This document shows positions 1-8,969 of a stretch of 64,000 nt of DNA, piece after piece. The translations under genes and the position numbers were made by a program. The notes under the pieces were generated by a model. It saw only the letters and a list, made by a program, of their open reading frames with translations, was not told the DNA's origin and did no database searches. The stretch comes from JAIBDK01 sp965261915 (GTDB lineage: Bacteria; Pseudomonadota; Gammaproteobacteria; Arenicellales; Poriferihabitantaceae): positions 496,001 to 560,000 of the forward strand of contig CBDHDW010000013.1 in the NCBI GenBank assembly GCA_965261915.1, written 5' to 3'. The stretch's first letter is position 1; each line of letters begins with the position of its first letter.

Positions 1-79
1 CCAGCTCTTGCTGGGCTTTTTGCATGTTTTCCTGCATTGCCTGCGCTTGTTTCATGATATTACCTAAACCGCCTTTCAT
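1..79 (-). CDS. ybaB: YbaB/EbfC nucleoid-associated protein, N-terminal part
   Basis: Only the first 26 codons lie in the window; the gene runs off the left edge. The visible residues, MKGGLGNIMKQAQAMQENM followed by QKAQQEL, are the usual amphipathic start of the YbaB/EbfC family, small dimeric DNA-binding proteins. It lies 28 bp downstream of dnaX on the same strand, the common gammaproteobacterial order dnaX-ybaB-recR, so it is probably co-transcribed with dnaX. Family assignment rests on this short stretch plus the neighbour. Confidence 0.85.
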   Translation of the reverse strand, partial: MKGGLGNIMKQAQAMQENMQKAQQEL

Positions 80-107
80 ATTAGTACCTGGAAAATGATG
101 TTAAATA

Positions 108-1784
108 TTACGTTTGACTGACTGGTGATACTGTTCGAATCGACTCGGTTACAATTTCCGCATCGAAAGCGTCGATTAGTTGCTGCACATTTGGGTCCTG
201 TGAAAACGTGTGCTCAGCTTGCGCAGTCTGCTGGGCCTGCTGACGCGCCTGTTTTTGATGTGGTGTTTCAGCTAGAGTGTCGCTCGTTTCAAAATCAACT
301 ACTTCTACGGAAAGTTTAATATCCAGTCCGAGTATAGACTGGCAGTATTGTTCAATTTTTTGCTTACGCTGATTATTGTATAGATGTCTGCTGGATTCTG
401 CCAGAGAAACGGAAATTTCATTGTTAACATGAGATCGCGGCACCATATTCATCAATAGTTGCTTGACCAGTCCGTTAAGTTTGCTGGATTCAGCAAAATT
501 GATCCAGCCGGCTTCTGTAGCGAGTTCTGCTACGGTAAAGTTTCCTGTGTTTCTCAACATTTCGGGTGGTTTGGATTCTACCGCAGGTATTTCTGTGTTT
601 GATTTTTCTCCAACGAATCCGGGAGCAGATTCCGTTTCTGGATTGACTGAATTCGTTTCACTATGGGGGGCTGAACGCCTGATTTTCGTGTTACTACCGT
701 CGTCGGGAAGAAACGAAATCATGCGTATAACGATCATTTCAAATCCGGATTTCGGCTCCGGGGCATAATCAATGTCTTTTTTTCCCATCAGCGCAATTTG
801 GTAAAGCAGCTGCAGATTTTCCTGATCGGTCTCTTTCGAGATCAAGTCGAAGTTTTCAGGCTCCAGGCCTTTCCACTTCAGACTGCCTGGATCAACCTGA
901 TACAACGCAATGTTGTGTATTAGCGTTAAAAGATCATCCAGTGCAGAGAAATAATCGGCAGACTTTTCTGCCATCTGGCGAATGGTTTCCAGACAGTTTA
1001 CACCTTCGCGTCGACAAATCTGATTGAACAATTGAAAAATCAATTGATCATCAATCATGCCCAGCATATTTCTAACGTGCTCAGTTGAGATGTTTGAATT
1101 TGAATGGGCAATAGCCTGATCCAGAAGACTTAATGCATCTCTAACACTGCCATTCGCCGATCGTGCGATAACACCAATGGCTGACAGTTCATAATTTATG
1201 GATTCAGAATCCAATATTTTCGTTAGTTGTGCCTGCAGCTGATCGAGTTCAACAGACTTTAAATTAAACTGAATGCAGCGCGACAAAATTGTGGTTGGGA
1301 GTTTTTGAGGATCCGTAGTAGCGAGCAGGAATTTAACGTGTTCAGGCGGCTCCTCCAGTGTTTTTAGCAAAGCATTAAAACTATGCGTTGATAGCATGTG
1401 CACTTCGTCAATAAGATAAATCTTGTATCGGCCCTGAGTTGGGGTGTATTGAACGTTGTCCAGCAGCTCCCGAGTGTCATCGATTTTGGTCCGGCTGGCG
1501 GCATCAACCTCAATGAGATCGACAAAGTTCCCATGCTCAATGCTCGCACAGGCTGAACATTCGCCGCAAGGAGTAGCAGAAACCCCTGATTCACAATTTA
1601 GTGCTTTGGCAAATATCCTCGCTAATGTTGTTTTACCGACTCCGCGGGTTCCAGTAAACAGGAATGCGTGGTGAACTCTTTGATTATTGAGTGCGTTGGA
1701 AAGTGCTGAAACCACATGTTCCTGACCGATCACATCGGCAAAACTACCCGGCCTCCATTTTCTTGCTAACGCGAGATAACTCAT
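108..1784 (-). CDS. dnaX: DNA polymerase III subunit tau/gamma (clamp loader)
   Basis: ATPase subunit of the clamp-loader complex that puts the beta sliding clamp on DNA. The 558-residue product has the Walker A motif GTRGVGKT (about residues 45-52), a four-cysteine zinc module (C64, C73, C76, C79), the DEVHM Walker B (about 126-130) and the SRC motif (about 168-170). A Gln-rich linker and a tau-like C-terminal domain follow. It is shorter than the E. coli tau protein (643 residues), mainly in the linker. The mRNA has a run of seven A (plus-strand T run at 777-783) at codons 334-336. A -1 shift there would give a stop after two more codons, so a short gamma-like form is conceivable. The 4.5S RNA gene lies upstream and ybaB downstream. 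Confidence 0.97.
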   Translation of the reverse strand: MSYLALARKWRPGSFADVIGQEHVVSALSNALNNQRVHHAFLFTGTRGVGKTTLARIFAKALNCESGVSATPCGECSACASIEHGNFVDLIEVDAASRTKIDDTRELLDNVQYTPTQGRYKIYLIDEVHMLSTHSFNALLKTLEEPPEHVKFLLATTDPQKLPTTILSRCIQFNLKSVELDQLQAQLTKILDSESINYELSAIGVIARSANGSVRDALSLLDQAIAHSNSNISTEHVRNMLGMIDDQLIFQLFNQICRREGVNCLETIRQMAEKSADYFSALDDLLTLIHNIALYQVDPGSLKWKGLEPENFDLISKETDQENLQLLYQIALMGKKDIDYAPEPKSGFEMIVIRMISFLPDDGSNTKIRRSAPHSETNSVNPETESAPGFVGEKSNTEIPAVESKPPEMLRNTGNFTVAELATEAGWINFAESSKLNGLVKQLLMNMVPRSHVNNEISVSLAESSRHLYNNQRKQKIEQYCQSILGLDIKLSVEVVDFETSDTLAETPHQKQARQQAQQTAQAEHTFSQDPNVQQLIDAFDAEIVTESIRTVSPVSQT

Positions 1785-1853
1785 TGATGTGATTAAATCT
1801 ACTCTTTGTCAGATTACTTCAGATTCAGGCTGAAATTGTGTTGGCGATAACGG

Positions 1854-1968
1854 GTGGCGGATCCGGCACGCCTGGCCCTGATACCCAACGTAGCTGTTGC
1901 GGCTGCTTCCTTCCGGACCTGACCGGGTTCACAACCTGTCGCCATCAGGGAGACCTGCTTTCACCGCC
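1854..1968 (-). ncRNA. ffs: 4.5S RNA of the signal recognition particle
   Basis: The minus strand holds the nearly invariant SRP domain IV core GGTCAGGTCCGGAAGGAAGC (plus-strand complement around 1904-1925). The ends GGCGG (1968-1964) and CCGCC (1860-1856) can pair to close the rod-shaped molecule, giving about 115 nt, the usual size of the bacterial short SRP RNA. It works with Ffh in co-translational membrane targeting. Placement just upstream of dnaX is common in gammaproteobacteria. The exact ends are estimated from the pairing. Confidence 0.93.
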
Positions 1969-1970
1969 AT

Positions 1971-2099
1971 AAACGTAAAATCTAAAACTAGCTACCAGAA
2001 TCTACAGACCTGGTAACCTGCCGATTTTAATCCAACTTTAGCCAATACGGGTACAACTATTTCCAAGCCTGTCAACCCAAAGCAGTAATGTCCCCTTAT
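1971..2099. other. Short spacer between ffs and the IS1380 copy
   Basis: No gene or convincing promoter hexamers were found here. It must contain the ffs promoter (minus strand), but no clear -35/-10 pair could be picked out. The last four bases, TTAT at 2096-2099, are repeated at 3754-3757 on the other side of the IS1380 element and are probably its target duplication. Confidence 0.5.
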
Positions 2100-3753
2100 A
2101 ACCCCAATCCCCAGATAGAAATCTCTTAAACGCAGGAAGCCTTGGCTGTATAATGGTTTGCTCTTAAACCCACCATCACCCAATGGGTGCACAGCTCAAG
2201 GCTGATGACTATTCTACCCTACAAACTCGATACAACGAACGATTTACTCACCTCTCGTGCCGGTTTATTGGCGATTGCTCAACTAATGGACTCCCTGAAC
2301 CTGTCTGAGCGAATCGACAAGCACTTCCCCCAGCCTAAAAGCAATCGTGGGTATAAGCCCTCGGAGTTCATCAAGCCCCTCATCCTGATGCAGCATGAAG
2401 GCAGTTTTCACCTGGATGAGGTTCGCAACCTTCAGGATGATGAAGCACTGCGCACCGTGCTGGATCTCAAGAAACTTCCCCAGGCGACCACGATTGGAGA
2501 TTGGCTCAGGCGAATGGGAAGCCAGCCGCAAATCCAGGCTGCCTGGGTAAAGGTGAATAAAGCCTTATTGAAGGTAGCCTTGCATCGCTGTAAGGAAGTC
2601 ACACTGGACATTGATGCCACTGAAATTGTTGCCCATAAAGCGGGTGCACGGTGGACTTACAACAAGAACAAGGGCTTTATGCCGATGGTGGGGCATATTG
2701 CGGAAACCGGGCAGATCGTGGCCGTGGATTTCCGTCAAGGCAATGTGCCGCCAGCGAAAGATAATAAGCCGTTTATCCAGCAATGCCAGCAGTCGCTCCC
2801 GGAAGACTGTACCGTGAAGGCGCTGCGTATTGACGCCGCCGGCTACCAAACAAAAGTCATTGAGTATTGTGATAAGCAGGGTATCGAGTATGCCATTCGC
2901 GCCAAGACCAGCGCCGCACTGCGCGCGCAGATAGCAGCGGCAAGCGCTTCGGACTGGCAGCCTTTGCTGGATAAAAAAGACAAAGCGGTCAATGGTCAGG
3001 ATACCTACCGCACCAGTTTCTGCATCGGTGAGTATGAAAAACCCTTCACCCTTATCATTCAGAGAACAGCCGTTACCGGCCAGGCGAGTCTGGATTTAGA
3101 TTCATCAGATAACTCAGAAAACAGTTCAGAGGAAATAAACTCAGGTGCTTATATTTATCGTGCGATTGCCACTAATCGGGATAGCCTTAGCGATAGCGAG
3201 ATTGTTCACTGGTACAATCAACGTGCCGAGGATAGCGAGAACCGGATTAAGGAACTGAAGCGGGATTTTGGCGGTGACACCCTGCCGTGTTCAGATTTTG
3301 CTGCCAATGTGCTGTACTTTTTAATCTCCGCACTCTCCTACAATCTATGTGCCCTCATGCGTCCTCTGCTGCCGGTGGAGTTGTCCCGGCACCGTGCGAT
3401 AACTCTGCGCTGGCGTCTGTACGCCATCGCGGCAAAAGTGGTCAGGACGGGACGTCAACTCTTGGTAAAAATGCGGGAAAACCACCGACTACTACTGGAA
3501 CGAGTGCTGCTGGCACTGAAGGAGTTTGAAGCGCCGCCCATTTAACCCGACATAGAACAAGAATAACGGCTTCTGCAGGACAGGTGCGTCAAAAATAGCC
3601 GATTTAGCACTGATAATGCACCGAACAGCGGTTTTTGAGTAAACCTCTCGGCACTAGCTACCATAATTTGCTGTAATGGCCAGCCACAAGGCTTGAAAGA
3701 GGGATTCACCGAGCCCTGAAGCGCTGATGCTACTCTATCTGGGGATTTGGGTT
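2100..3753 (+). mobile_element. IS1380-family insertion sequence, copy 1 (complete)
   Basis: About 1654 bp, bounded by imperfect inverted ends (left AACCCCAATCCCCAGATAG, right its near complement with TTTGGGTT). A 4-bp direct repeat TTAT flanks it (2096-2099 and 3754-3757), in line with the 4-5 bp duplications known for the family. The right flank is followed almost at once by an IS66 copy. The second copy, at 8970-10635, is inverted and carries 12 extra bases in the transposase gene. Confidence 0.88.
2187..3545 (+). CDS. IS1380-family transposase
   Basis: A 452-residue DDE transposase. Likely catalytic residues lie in LDIDATEI, LRIDAAGYQ and the C-terminal YNQRAEDSENRIKEL block with its glutamates. 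The frame starts near the left terminus; an internal ATG at 2208 (MTILPYKLD) is a possible alternative start. It differs from the second copy by a four-residue deletion in a Ser/Asn/Glu-rich stretch and a few substitutions. The frame is intact, so it may be active. About 200 bp of non-coding tail lies between the stop and the right end. Confidence 0.93.
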   Translation: MHSSRLMTILPYKLDTTNDLLTSRAGLLAIAQLMDSLNLSERIDKHFPQPKSNRGYKPSEFIKPLILMQHEGSFHLDEVRNLQDDEALRTVLDLKKLPQATTIGDWLRRMGSQPQIQAAWVKVNKALLKVALHRCKEVTLDIDATEIVAHKAGARWTYNKNKGFMPMVGHIAETGQIVAVDFRQGNVPPAKDNKPFIQQCQQSLPEDCTVKALRIDAAGYQTKVIEYCDKQGIEYAIRAKTSAALRAQIAAASASDWQPLLDKKDKAVNGQDTYRTSFCIGEYEKPFTLIIQRTAVTGQASLDLDSSDNSENSSEEINSGAYIYRAIATNRDSLSDSEIVHWYNQRAEDSENRIKELKRDFGGDTLPCSDFAANVLYFLISALSYNLCALMRPLLPVELSRHRAITLRWRLYAIAAKVVRTGRQLLVKMRENHRLLLERVLLALKEFEAPPI

Positions 3754-3758
3754 TTATA

Positions 3759-5221
3759 GTAACTGCCCAGGTTGTTTTTAAGCGTATTTCAGTGTTGCGA
3801 TAATCTGATCGGCAGGCATCATCAGTGTTTCGATGATGTTCCATCCTTGTTTTCTCGCCGTTGTGATGACGCTGCGCAGGGTCGCAAAATCCTCTGCCCC
3901 TTGTTCAGACCTGAACCCTCCCGATATTTTCTGGCGTAACTTCATCATCCGCAGGTCGCGTTCAGCTTCGTTGTTTGTGAAGGGTACGTCGGGATCTGTC
4001 AGAAAGCGCAGGGTGCCTTCCTTGTGATCGCGCAATCGTAAAGCCAGATTATGTCCTGTCCGTCGCTTCTTGCGCCCCCGTCTTCCGGGTTTTGGCGGCA
4101 CGAGTGGAGGCAATTCCTCATGGAAACCCAATGCAGCGGTGATGATCCTGTCGTATCGCCGATTAATAAGCGCAACAAGCGGTGTTGAAACCGCCACGCC
4201 CTTATCCCGCGCGGCCTGTGTGACATGGTGCGCACGCCGCAGTAGCCTTTGCATCTGACCAGCCCAATCTTCCTGTTCGATTTCGACCAACGCTTGCAGT
4301 TCCCGTAAATGGTGTGCATTGCACAACGCATGGGTAACACCATCCAGCGTGAAGTAGGGCTGCCAATGATCATGCACGATACAGCCCGTGAGATTGGATA
4401 ACAGATTACCGCGTTTGCTGCTGACCCGGTAGAAAGCCAGAAGCGGTGTACAGGCAACGTGAAGCCATTGCAGGCACCCCGTAATCCGGAAACCCGTCTC
4501 GTCAAGATGTTTGACGTGGACCTGTTGGGCGATCACATCCTGCAGGTGAGAAGCAACCCCCTTGAGCCGCTCTGATGCTTTGCGGTTCATGGCGGCCACA
4601 GTGGCAGGAACCAAAGGGGCATTGAACAAATCGGCCATTATTTGCGCCAGTCTGTCTTCCGGCAGGAAATGGGCGCATTGGAGATATGTTGCCACTCCGG
4701 CAATGCGTGGCCCGTACTGCACGGGTGCCTTTACTTCCAGAGGAAACGCCGCCTTGGTTGTTTCTCCACAGTGGCCACAAAGGCAGATATGCGCCCGGTG
4801 TTCGGTTGTCACCAAGGGCTGTGGCTCGGGCAGGTCAAACACCTGTCGTGCGGCGTAATCCCCGGCCATTGATGGCGATAAGGGCGTGCCACATTGCCCG
4901 CAGACAGAAGGAAAGTGATCTTCAACATGATCGGGATCTGCCGTTTGGCACAGGGTGCTTCCCTTGTGGCCTTTCTGCCCGCCTGACTTTTTACCGGATT
5001 TTCTCCGCAGACTTTTGGTTCTGGGTTCAGCCTTGGGCTTCTGTAGGCCGTCGCTTGAAGGCGGTTTGCTACTGTTGCTGCTGTTCAAGCTGAGGCGACG
5101 CTCAAGGTCTTCAATGCGAGCCACAAGCAGGGCTATCGTTTGTGCATTCTTCTGCTTCAGCTCTTCATAAGCCTCAACGGAAACATAACCTTTGGGTGCG
5201 TTTGAAAAAATCATAATCTTA
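3759..5221 (-). mobile_element. IS66-family (ISBst12-like) element, copy 1, truncated
   Basis: The left terminus GTAACTGCCCAGGTTG matches the intact copies. The other end stops just upstream of the transposase ATG, where an IS1595 terminus begins at 5222. The leader and inverted repeat (about 70-85 bp in the intact copies) are missing, so this copy has lost one end and probably its promoter. It lies five bases past the IS1380 right end. Confidence 0.88.
3778..5214 (-). CDS. IS66-family transposase (TnpC-like)
   Basis: A 478-residue IS66 transposase. It has an N-terminal leucine-rich coiled coil (about residues 15-45) with the SSNSSKPPSSDG stretch, a Cys pair module (CGQCG, CLCGHCG) and a catalytic core with HLDETGF, VHDHW and NNEAERD as likely Asp, Asp and Glu positions. 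The element has no tnpA or tnpB, as in the ISBst12 subgroup. The frame is complete but the upstream end of the element is gone, so it is probably stranded. Four nearly identical copies occur in the window. Confidence 0.93.
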   Translation of the reverse strand: MIFSNAPKGYVSVEAYEELKQKNAQTIALLVARIEDLERRLSLNSSNSSKPPSSDGLQKPKAEPRTKSLRRKSGKKSGGQKGHKGSTLCQTADPDHVEDHFPSVCGQCGTPLSPSMAGDYAARQVFDLPEPQPLVTTEHRAHICLCGHCGETTKAAFPLEVKAPVQYGPRIAGVATYLQCAHFLPEDRLAQIMADLFNAPLVPATVAAMNRKASERLKGVASHLQDVIAQQVHVKHLDETGFRITGCLQWLHVACTPLLAFYRVSSKRGNLLSNLTGCIVHDHWQPYFTLDGVTHALCNAHHLRELQALVEIEQEDWAGQMQRLLRRAHHVTQAARDKGVAVSTPLVALINRRYDRIITAALGFHEELPPLVPPKPGRRGRKKRRTGHNLALRLRDHKEGTLRFLTDPDVPFTNNEAERDLRMMKLRQKISGGFRSEQGAEDFATLRSVITTARKQGWNIIETLMMPADQIIATLKYA

Positions 5222-6278
5222 CCTAATTACCATCTAACCCAAGCCTATCTTCAGCAAGTTTTCCGGCATCGGTGGCGTTCTGAGTGCCGCGCAAGCAAGC
5301 CTGGGAATGAGGTCGTTCAAATCAAAACGACGATTGAAACGATACTGAAATTCCGACAAGTATCGCTGAGCATATTTAGGTCGAATAGCATGATAGGTAC
5401 TGCGTAATGAACTCTTTAAGTTACCCAGAATCGTATTGACCCAATAGAACTCAGGTTTTTCGACAGACCCTCTCCCGCCGCCGCACACAATCCTGTCATG
5501 TAAGCAACCGGCCTCGACAACGGCATTAAAGCACGCCAAACCATCGGAGATAACAGTACTGCCCTCGGTCAGATGTTGCTGACTCCATGACTTAATCGCT
5601 TCTGTGCGGAAACCCTTTACGACCGACGGCTCGGTGAGCTCGCCGCACCGCAACTTAACCCGAACAGGGCAATGATCGGCCGTGGTCTCCACCGCCGCTA
5701 CAAAAGGCGTCTTACCGGCAGCACCACGTCCCGGCTTGCACCCAGTACGCTCGCCGCCGAGATAGGCATCATCCAATTCAATCAACCCGGATAGTTTGTT
5801 ATTGTGATCCCGCTCCATCATCACCTGCATAAGCTTGTGCTTCATTCGCCAGGCGGCATTGTAGGAAATACCCAGGTGACGATGCAGTTTCATGGCCGAG
5901 ATGCCTTTCTTGTCCTGTGTAATCAGATAGATAGCCTGGAACCATAGCGTGAGCGGTAGTTTGGTGGATTCAAAGATCGTTCCAGCCGTCAGTGATGTCT
6001 GGCGATTGCAGCGATTGCACTGCTGAAGTTTACGGATGGTCAGCTGGCAGCACTTGTCGTGACCACAGGCCGGACACTGGAACCCTTTGGGCCACCGCCA
6101 AGCATAAAGCGCATCGAAGCATTGGTCTTCGGTACCGTACTGTTTGATAAAATCGTTCAGACTAACCCCTTTCTGGAATTGCACCTTATTACGCGCCATG
6201 ACATACCCCCTTACGAATTAAATAGATAGACTGTGATTATATACGGGATAGAGCCACTTATCCATAGTGGTAATTAGG
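5222..6278 (-). mobile_element. IS1595-family insertion sequence, copy 1 (complete)
   Basis: A 1057-bp element with inverted termini CCTAATTACCA (5222-5232) and TGGTAATTAGG (6268-6278). The left side abuts a truncated IS66 and the right side abuts the interior of an IS1634. No matching 8-bp repeat flanks it directly. The right flank starts AGGCTTTA, whose reverse complement lies next to the equivalent end of IS1595 copy 2. Confidence 0.85.
5234..6199 (-). CDS. IS1595-family transposase
   Basis: 321 residues. An N-terminal zinc ribbon (CPACGHDKCC, then CNRC) is followed by the ISXO2-like core: IELDDAYLGG (first Asp), VISDGLACF (second Asp) and YWVNTILGNLKSSLRSTYH, where the family uses Asn and Lys in place of the usual Glu. 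The frame is complete and begins ATGGCGCGTAATAAG. Copy 2 (7922-8430) is a fragment with a small deletion in the zinc ribbon. Confidence 0.93.
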   Translation of the reverse strand: MARNKVQFQKGVSLNDFIKQYGTEDQCFDALYAWRWPKGFQCPACGHDKCCQLTIRKLQQCNRCNRQTSLTAGTIFESTKLPLTLWFQAIYLITQDKKGISAMKLHRHLGISYNAAWRMKHKLMQVMMERDHNNKLSGLIELDDAYLGGERTGCKPGRGAAGKTPFVAAVETTADHCPVRVKLRCGELTEPSVVKGFRTEAIKSWSQQHLTEGSTVISDGLACFNAVVEAGCLHDRIVCGGGRGSVEKPEFYWVNTILGNLKSSLRSTYHAIRPKYAQRYLSEFQYRFNRRFDLNDLIPRLACAALRTPPMPENLLKIGLG

Positions 6279-7786
6279 AGGCTTTATGTTGCAGCTTGAT
6301 TCGATACATCAGCTGTCTGATACAGGCAAAAGCCATGAACGAAATAGCGATGTGGGCGCGCACTCTTGAGGGTGTCCAGTGGTAGATAGGGCGTACTTTC
6401 AAGTCGTGCTTGGTGATGCGAAAACTCTCCTCAACCTGCCATAAGCCGCGATAGTGTGATAGTACTTCCTGGTGCGGCGTATCGGGCAAATTGGTAATCA
6501 CCCCATGCAAGCCGTCCCAGCGGCTTTCGGCATCAATTTTATCTTGGTTGATGCTCAGGCTGGTTTTTTCCCTTGATAATCAGAAAGATAAACAAAAAGA
6601 TAATCAGAAACTTTTTATAGCCGTAGTTATTTAATAAGCTCTTGGGGTTCTGGCTTTTGCCGATTTTCTTGATGAGCCGATCGACTGCCTTTTGTCGGTC
6701 ATGTTGATCTTTATCAGCACGCTTTGGACAATGTGAGACAATGAGTCGTCTCTTCTTGTGCGTCAGCTCGGCTGCGCTTGATGCGCCTTTATCGAGCGCC
6801 TGATAAGCTGATTTATCCAATACTTTGGTTTGTAGTGCACTTGGCAATTGTTTTAGTTTCGCCCCAACAATGTAATAAGCGCCCGCCTCATCCAGGGCAT
6901 GCAGATTGTCTTCATTAAGCATGCCCCGATCAGCGACAAAGATCATTTTCCTAACATCATAGCGCGCTTGCATAGTCTGCAAAACGCTGATTAGGCTATG
7001 ACCCTCGAAAGTAGCACCGGGGAACACTTCGTAGCCGACCGGCAGACCTTCGCGGGTGACCAGCAAAGCCAGCAATACTTGCGGCTGATTAAATTTACAG
7101 TCCTTGCTGTAGCCATTTTGTTTTAATTCGTCTTCCTTGAAAGACTCAAAATACAGTGTCGTACAGTCAAAGAACAACACATCCAGGGCACCAGGCAACA
7201 AGGATCGCGTGCCTTCACAGGTCATCGCTTGTAGCCGGCTGATGGTGTTATCGTCAAGCTGATCCATCATCCGATAAACTTTCTCTAAGGACAAAGAAAC
7301 GCCAAAGTCCTGCTCCAAGTGCTGCACGCTGCCGCGCTTGCTTTTAGGGTTAGCAATACGTGCCATTACGCAATGGAACAGGGCTTCATGGGAGGCGCGA
7401 TACCGTTTTTGCGACAACAGGGTATCGAATGATAACTGGCGATAGACCTCGCCATACACTTCATGGATGCCCAGCACCACCCGCTGTTCTTCCACCATCT
7501 GCCTCAGATCAACATTCAAGGTGGCTTTAGACGCTTTGGCTGCTTTCGCTTCAATAACTTGTTTGGCGACCGCCTCAGGCGGAAACAAACCGGGCTGGTG
7601 TTGGGCTTCAAGCTTCGCCTTGACGACTTCGGCCAGCGCTTTCAATCGCACTAACTCATCGTCATCCATGGCAATGCCGATATAACGGACAATCTTTTGC
7701 TTGACCTTATCGCCGACGCGCACAGATGAAACAATCTGAACCGATTGTCTTGGGCTATTGGGTGTAGATTTAACGCGAACAAACAT
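6279..7786 (-). pseudogene. IS1634-family transposase, broken
   Basis: The N-terminal 390 or so residues are normal (start ATG at 7786). Against the intact gene at 56489-58147 there are 24 extra bases near 6580-6603, made of repeated GATAATCAGAAA and GATAAACAAAAA units. One extra T in the run near 6563-6568 shifts the frame, and the rest of the protein continues in another frame (residues encoded at 6279-6510). The C-terminus is then lost at the IS1595 junction. Likely catalytic motifs FFDCTTLYFES and FVADRGML are present, as is the WQVEESFRITK block, but not in one frame. Confidence 0.88.
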
Positions 7787-7921
7787 GGGGTGAGCTTACA
7801 CCATGCTATCGCCGAAGCCAACACAAATATTTAGATAGGCACTACAAATCGATCTCAACAGAAGACCCCCGTATTGACTGGGCTGTAGGCGATCTGCGTG
7901 GGGTGGACCGTCGAAGTCAGG
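6279..7921 (-). mobile_element. IS1634-family element, copy 1, truncated at its C-terminal end
   Basis: The right terminus ACCGTCGAAGTCAGG (ending 7921) is intact. The left side is cut at 6279 by an IS1595 end, so about the last 57 codons of the transposase and the left terminus are missing. The right terminus joins IS1595 sequence at 7922, so this copy had landed in an IS1595. Confidence 0.85.
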
Positions 7922-8430
7922 AGATAGGCATCATCCAATTCAATCAACCCGGATAGTTTGTTATTGTGATCCCGCTCCATCATCACCTGCATAAGCTTGT
8001 GCTTCATTCGCCAGGCGGCATTGTAAGAAATACCCAAGTGGCGATGCAGTTTCATGGCCGAGATGCCTTTCTTGTCCTGTGTAATCAGATAGATACCCTG
8101 GAACCATAGCGTGAGCGGTAGTTTGGTGGATTCAAAGATCGTTCCAGCCGTCAGTGATGTCTGGCGATTGCACTGCTGAAGTTTACGGATGGTTAACTGG
8201 CAGCACTTGTCGTGACCACAGGCCGGACACTGGAACCCTTTGGGCCACCGCCAAGCATAAAGCGCATCGAAGCATTGGGCTTCGGTACCGTACTGTTTGA
8301 TAAAATCGTTCAAACTAACCCCTTTCTGGAATTGCACCTTATTACGCACCATGACATACCCCTTATGAATTAAATAGATAGACTGTGATTATATACAGGA
8401 AAGAGCGACTTATCTATGGTGGTAATTAGG
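7922..8430 (-). mobile_element. IS1595-family fragment, copy 2
   Basis: The upstream half of an IS1595 element, ending in GGTAATTAGG at 8421-8430. It keeps the first part of the transposase (start ATG at 8352) through IELDDAYL and is then replaced at 7921 by the IS1634 terminus. A 9-bp deletion removes three residues of the zinc ribbon, including one Cys of CNRC. It differs from copy 1 at several positions, so it is not a recent duplicate of that segment. The open frame continues by chance about 22 codons into the IS1634 end. Confidence 0.85.
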
Positions 8431-8707
8431 TAAAGCCTTGTCCCCGGAGGTTATCCGTAATGCCTTGATTCATGTGCAACATAGTGTGTTCAAACACAAG
8501 CGCACCAAACAGCGTTATGTCATGCCTGCTCAAATCAATCCAGAAGCAAAAAAAATCTATGCTGTGATGGGATTAAAAGCGACCACCACAGCTTACCCAC
8601 TGTACTGATTGATATAATTCTTTAATATCTGGGCATTTGTAGTGACTAGGTATTTTTGTGTTTCCTTATAAATCAATGAGTTATGAGTGTGAACCGTCGA
8701 AGTCAGG
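8431..8707 (+). mobile_element. IS1634 C-terminal fragment, inverted
   Basis: Runs on the plus strand, opposite to every other IS1634 in the window. Codons 8435-8608 encode the last 57 residues of the transposase (from ALSPEVIRNAL to AYPLY and the stop). The usual A/T-rich end and the terminus ACCGTCGAAGTCAGG up to 8707 follow. On the left it starts with TAAAGCCT, directly against the IS1595 copy 2 end. On the right it abuts another IS1634 (minus strand), so this is what remains of a copy inserted into an IS1634. Confidence 0.85.
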
Positions 8708-8969
8708 CAATGTGGGCACGCACCCTGGAAGGTGTCCAGTGGTAGATAGGGCGTACTTTTAAGTCATGTTTAGTGATGCGGAAACTTTCTTCAACCTGCC
8801 ATAAGCCGCGATAGTGTGATAACACTTCTTGGTGCGGCGTATCGGGCAAATTGGTAATCACCCCATGCAAGCCGTCCCAGCGGCTTTCGGCATCAATTTT
8901 GTCCTGGTTGATACTCAGGCTGGTTTTTCCTTTGATAATCAGAAACTTTTTATAGCCGTAGTTATTTAA

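Noticed and set aside
1992..2192. A 66-codon minus-strand frame between ffs and IS1380
   Set aside because: It runs from the IS1380 left end into the spacer, has no recognisable protein features and would cross an insertion junction.
3833..5170. Several open frames opposite or shifted to the IS66 transposase (also in the other three copies)
   Set aside because: They recur in every copy only because the transposase gene is conserved, have no ribosome sites and no protein-like composition (for example Cys or Arg runs).
7855..8352. A 165-codon frame that looks like a variant IS1595 protein with a new C-terminus
   Set aside because: The last 22 or so codons are the IS1634 terminal sequence; the frame is an accident of the junction.
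5222..8430. Simple inversion between two IS1595 copies as the explanation of the split 8-bp site
   Set aside because: Both copies point the same way and the same (upstream) end faces both half-sites, which one inversion or one replicative inversion does not produce.
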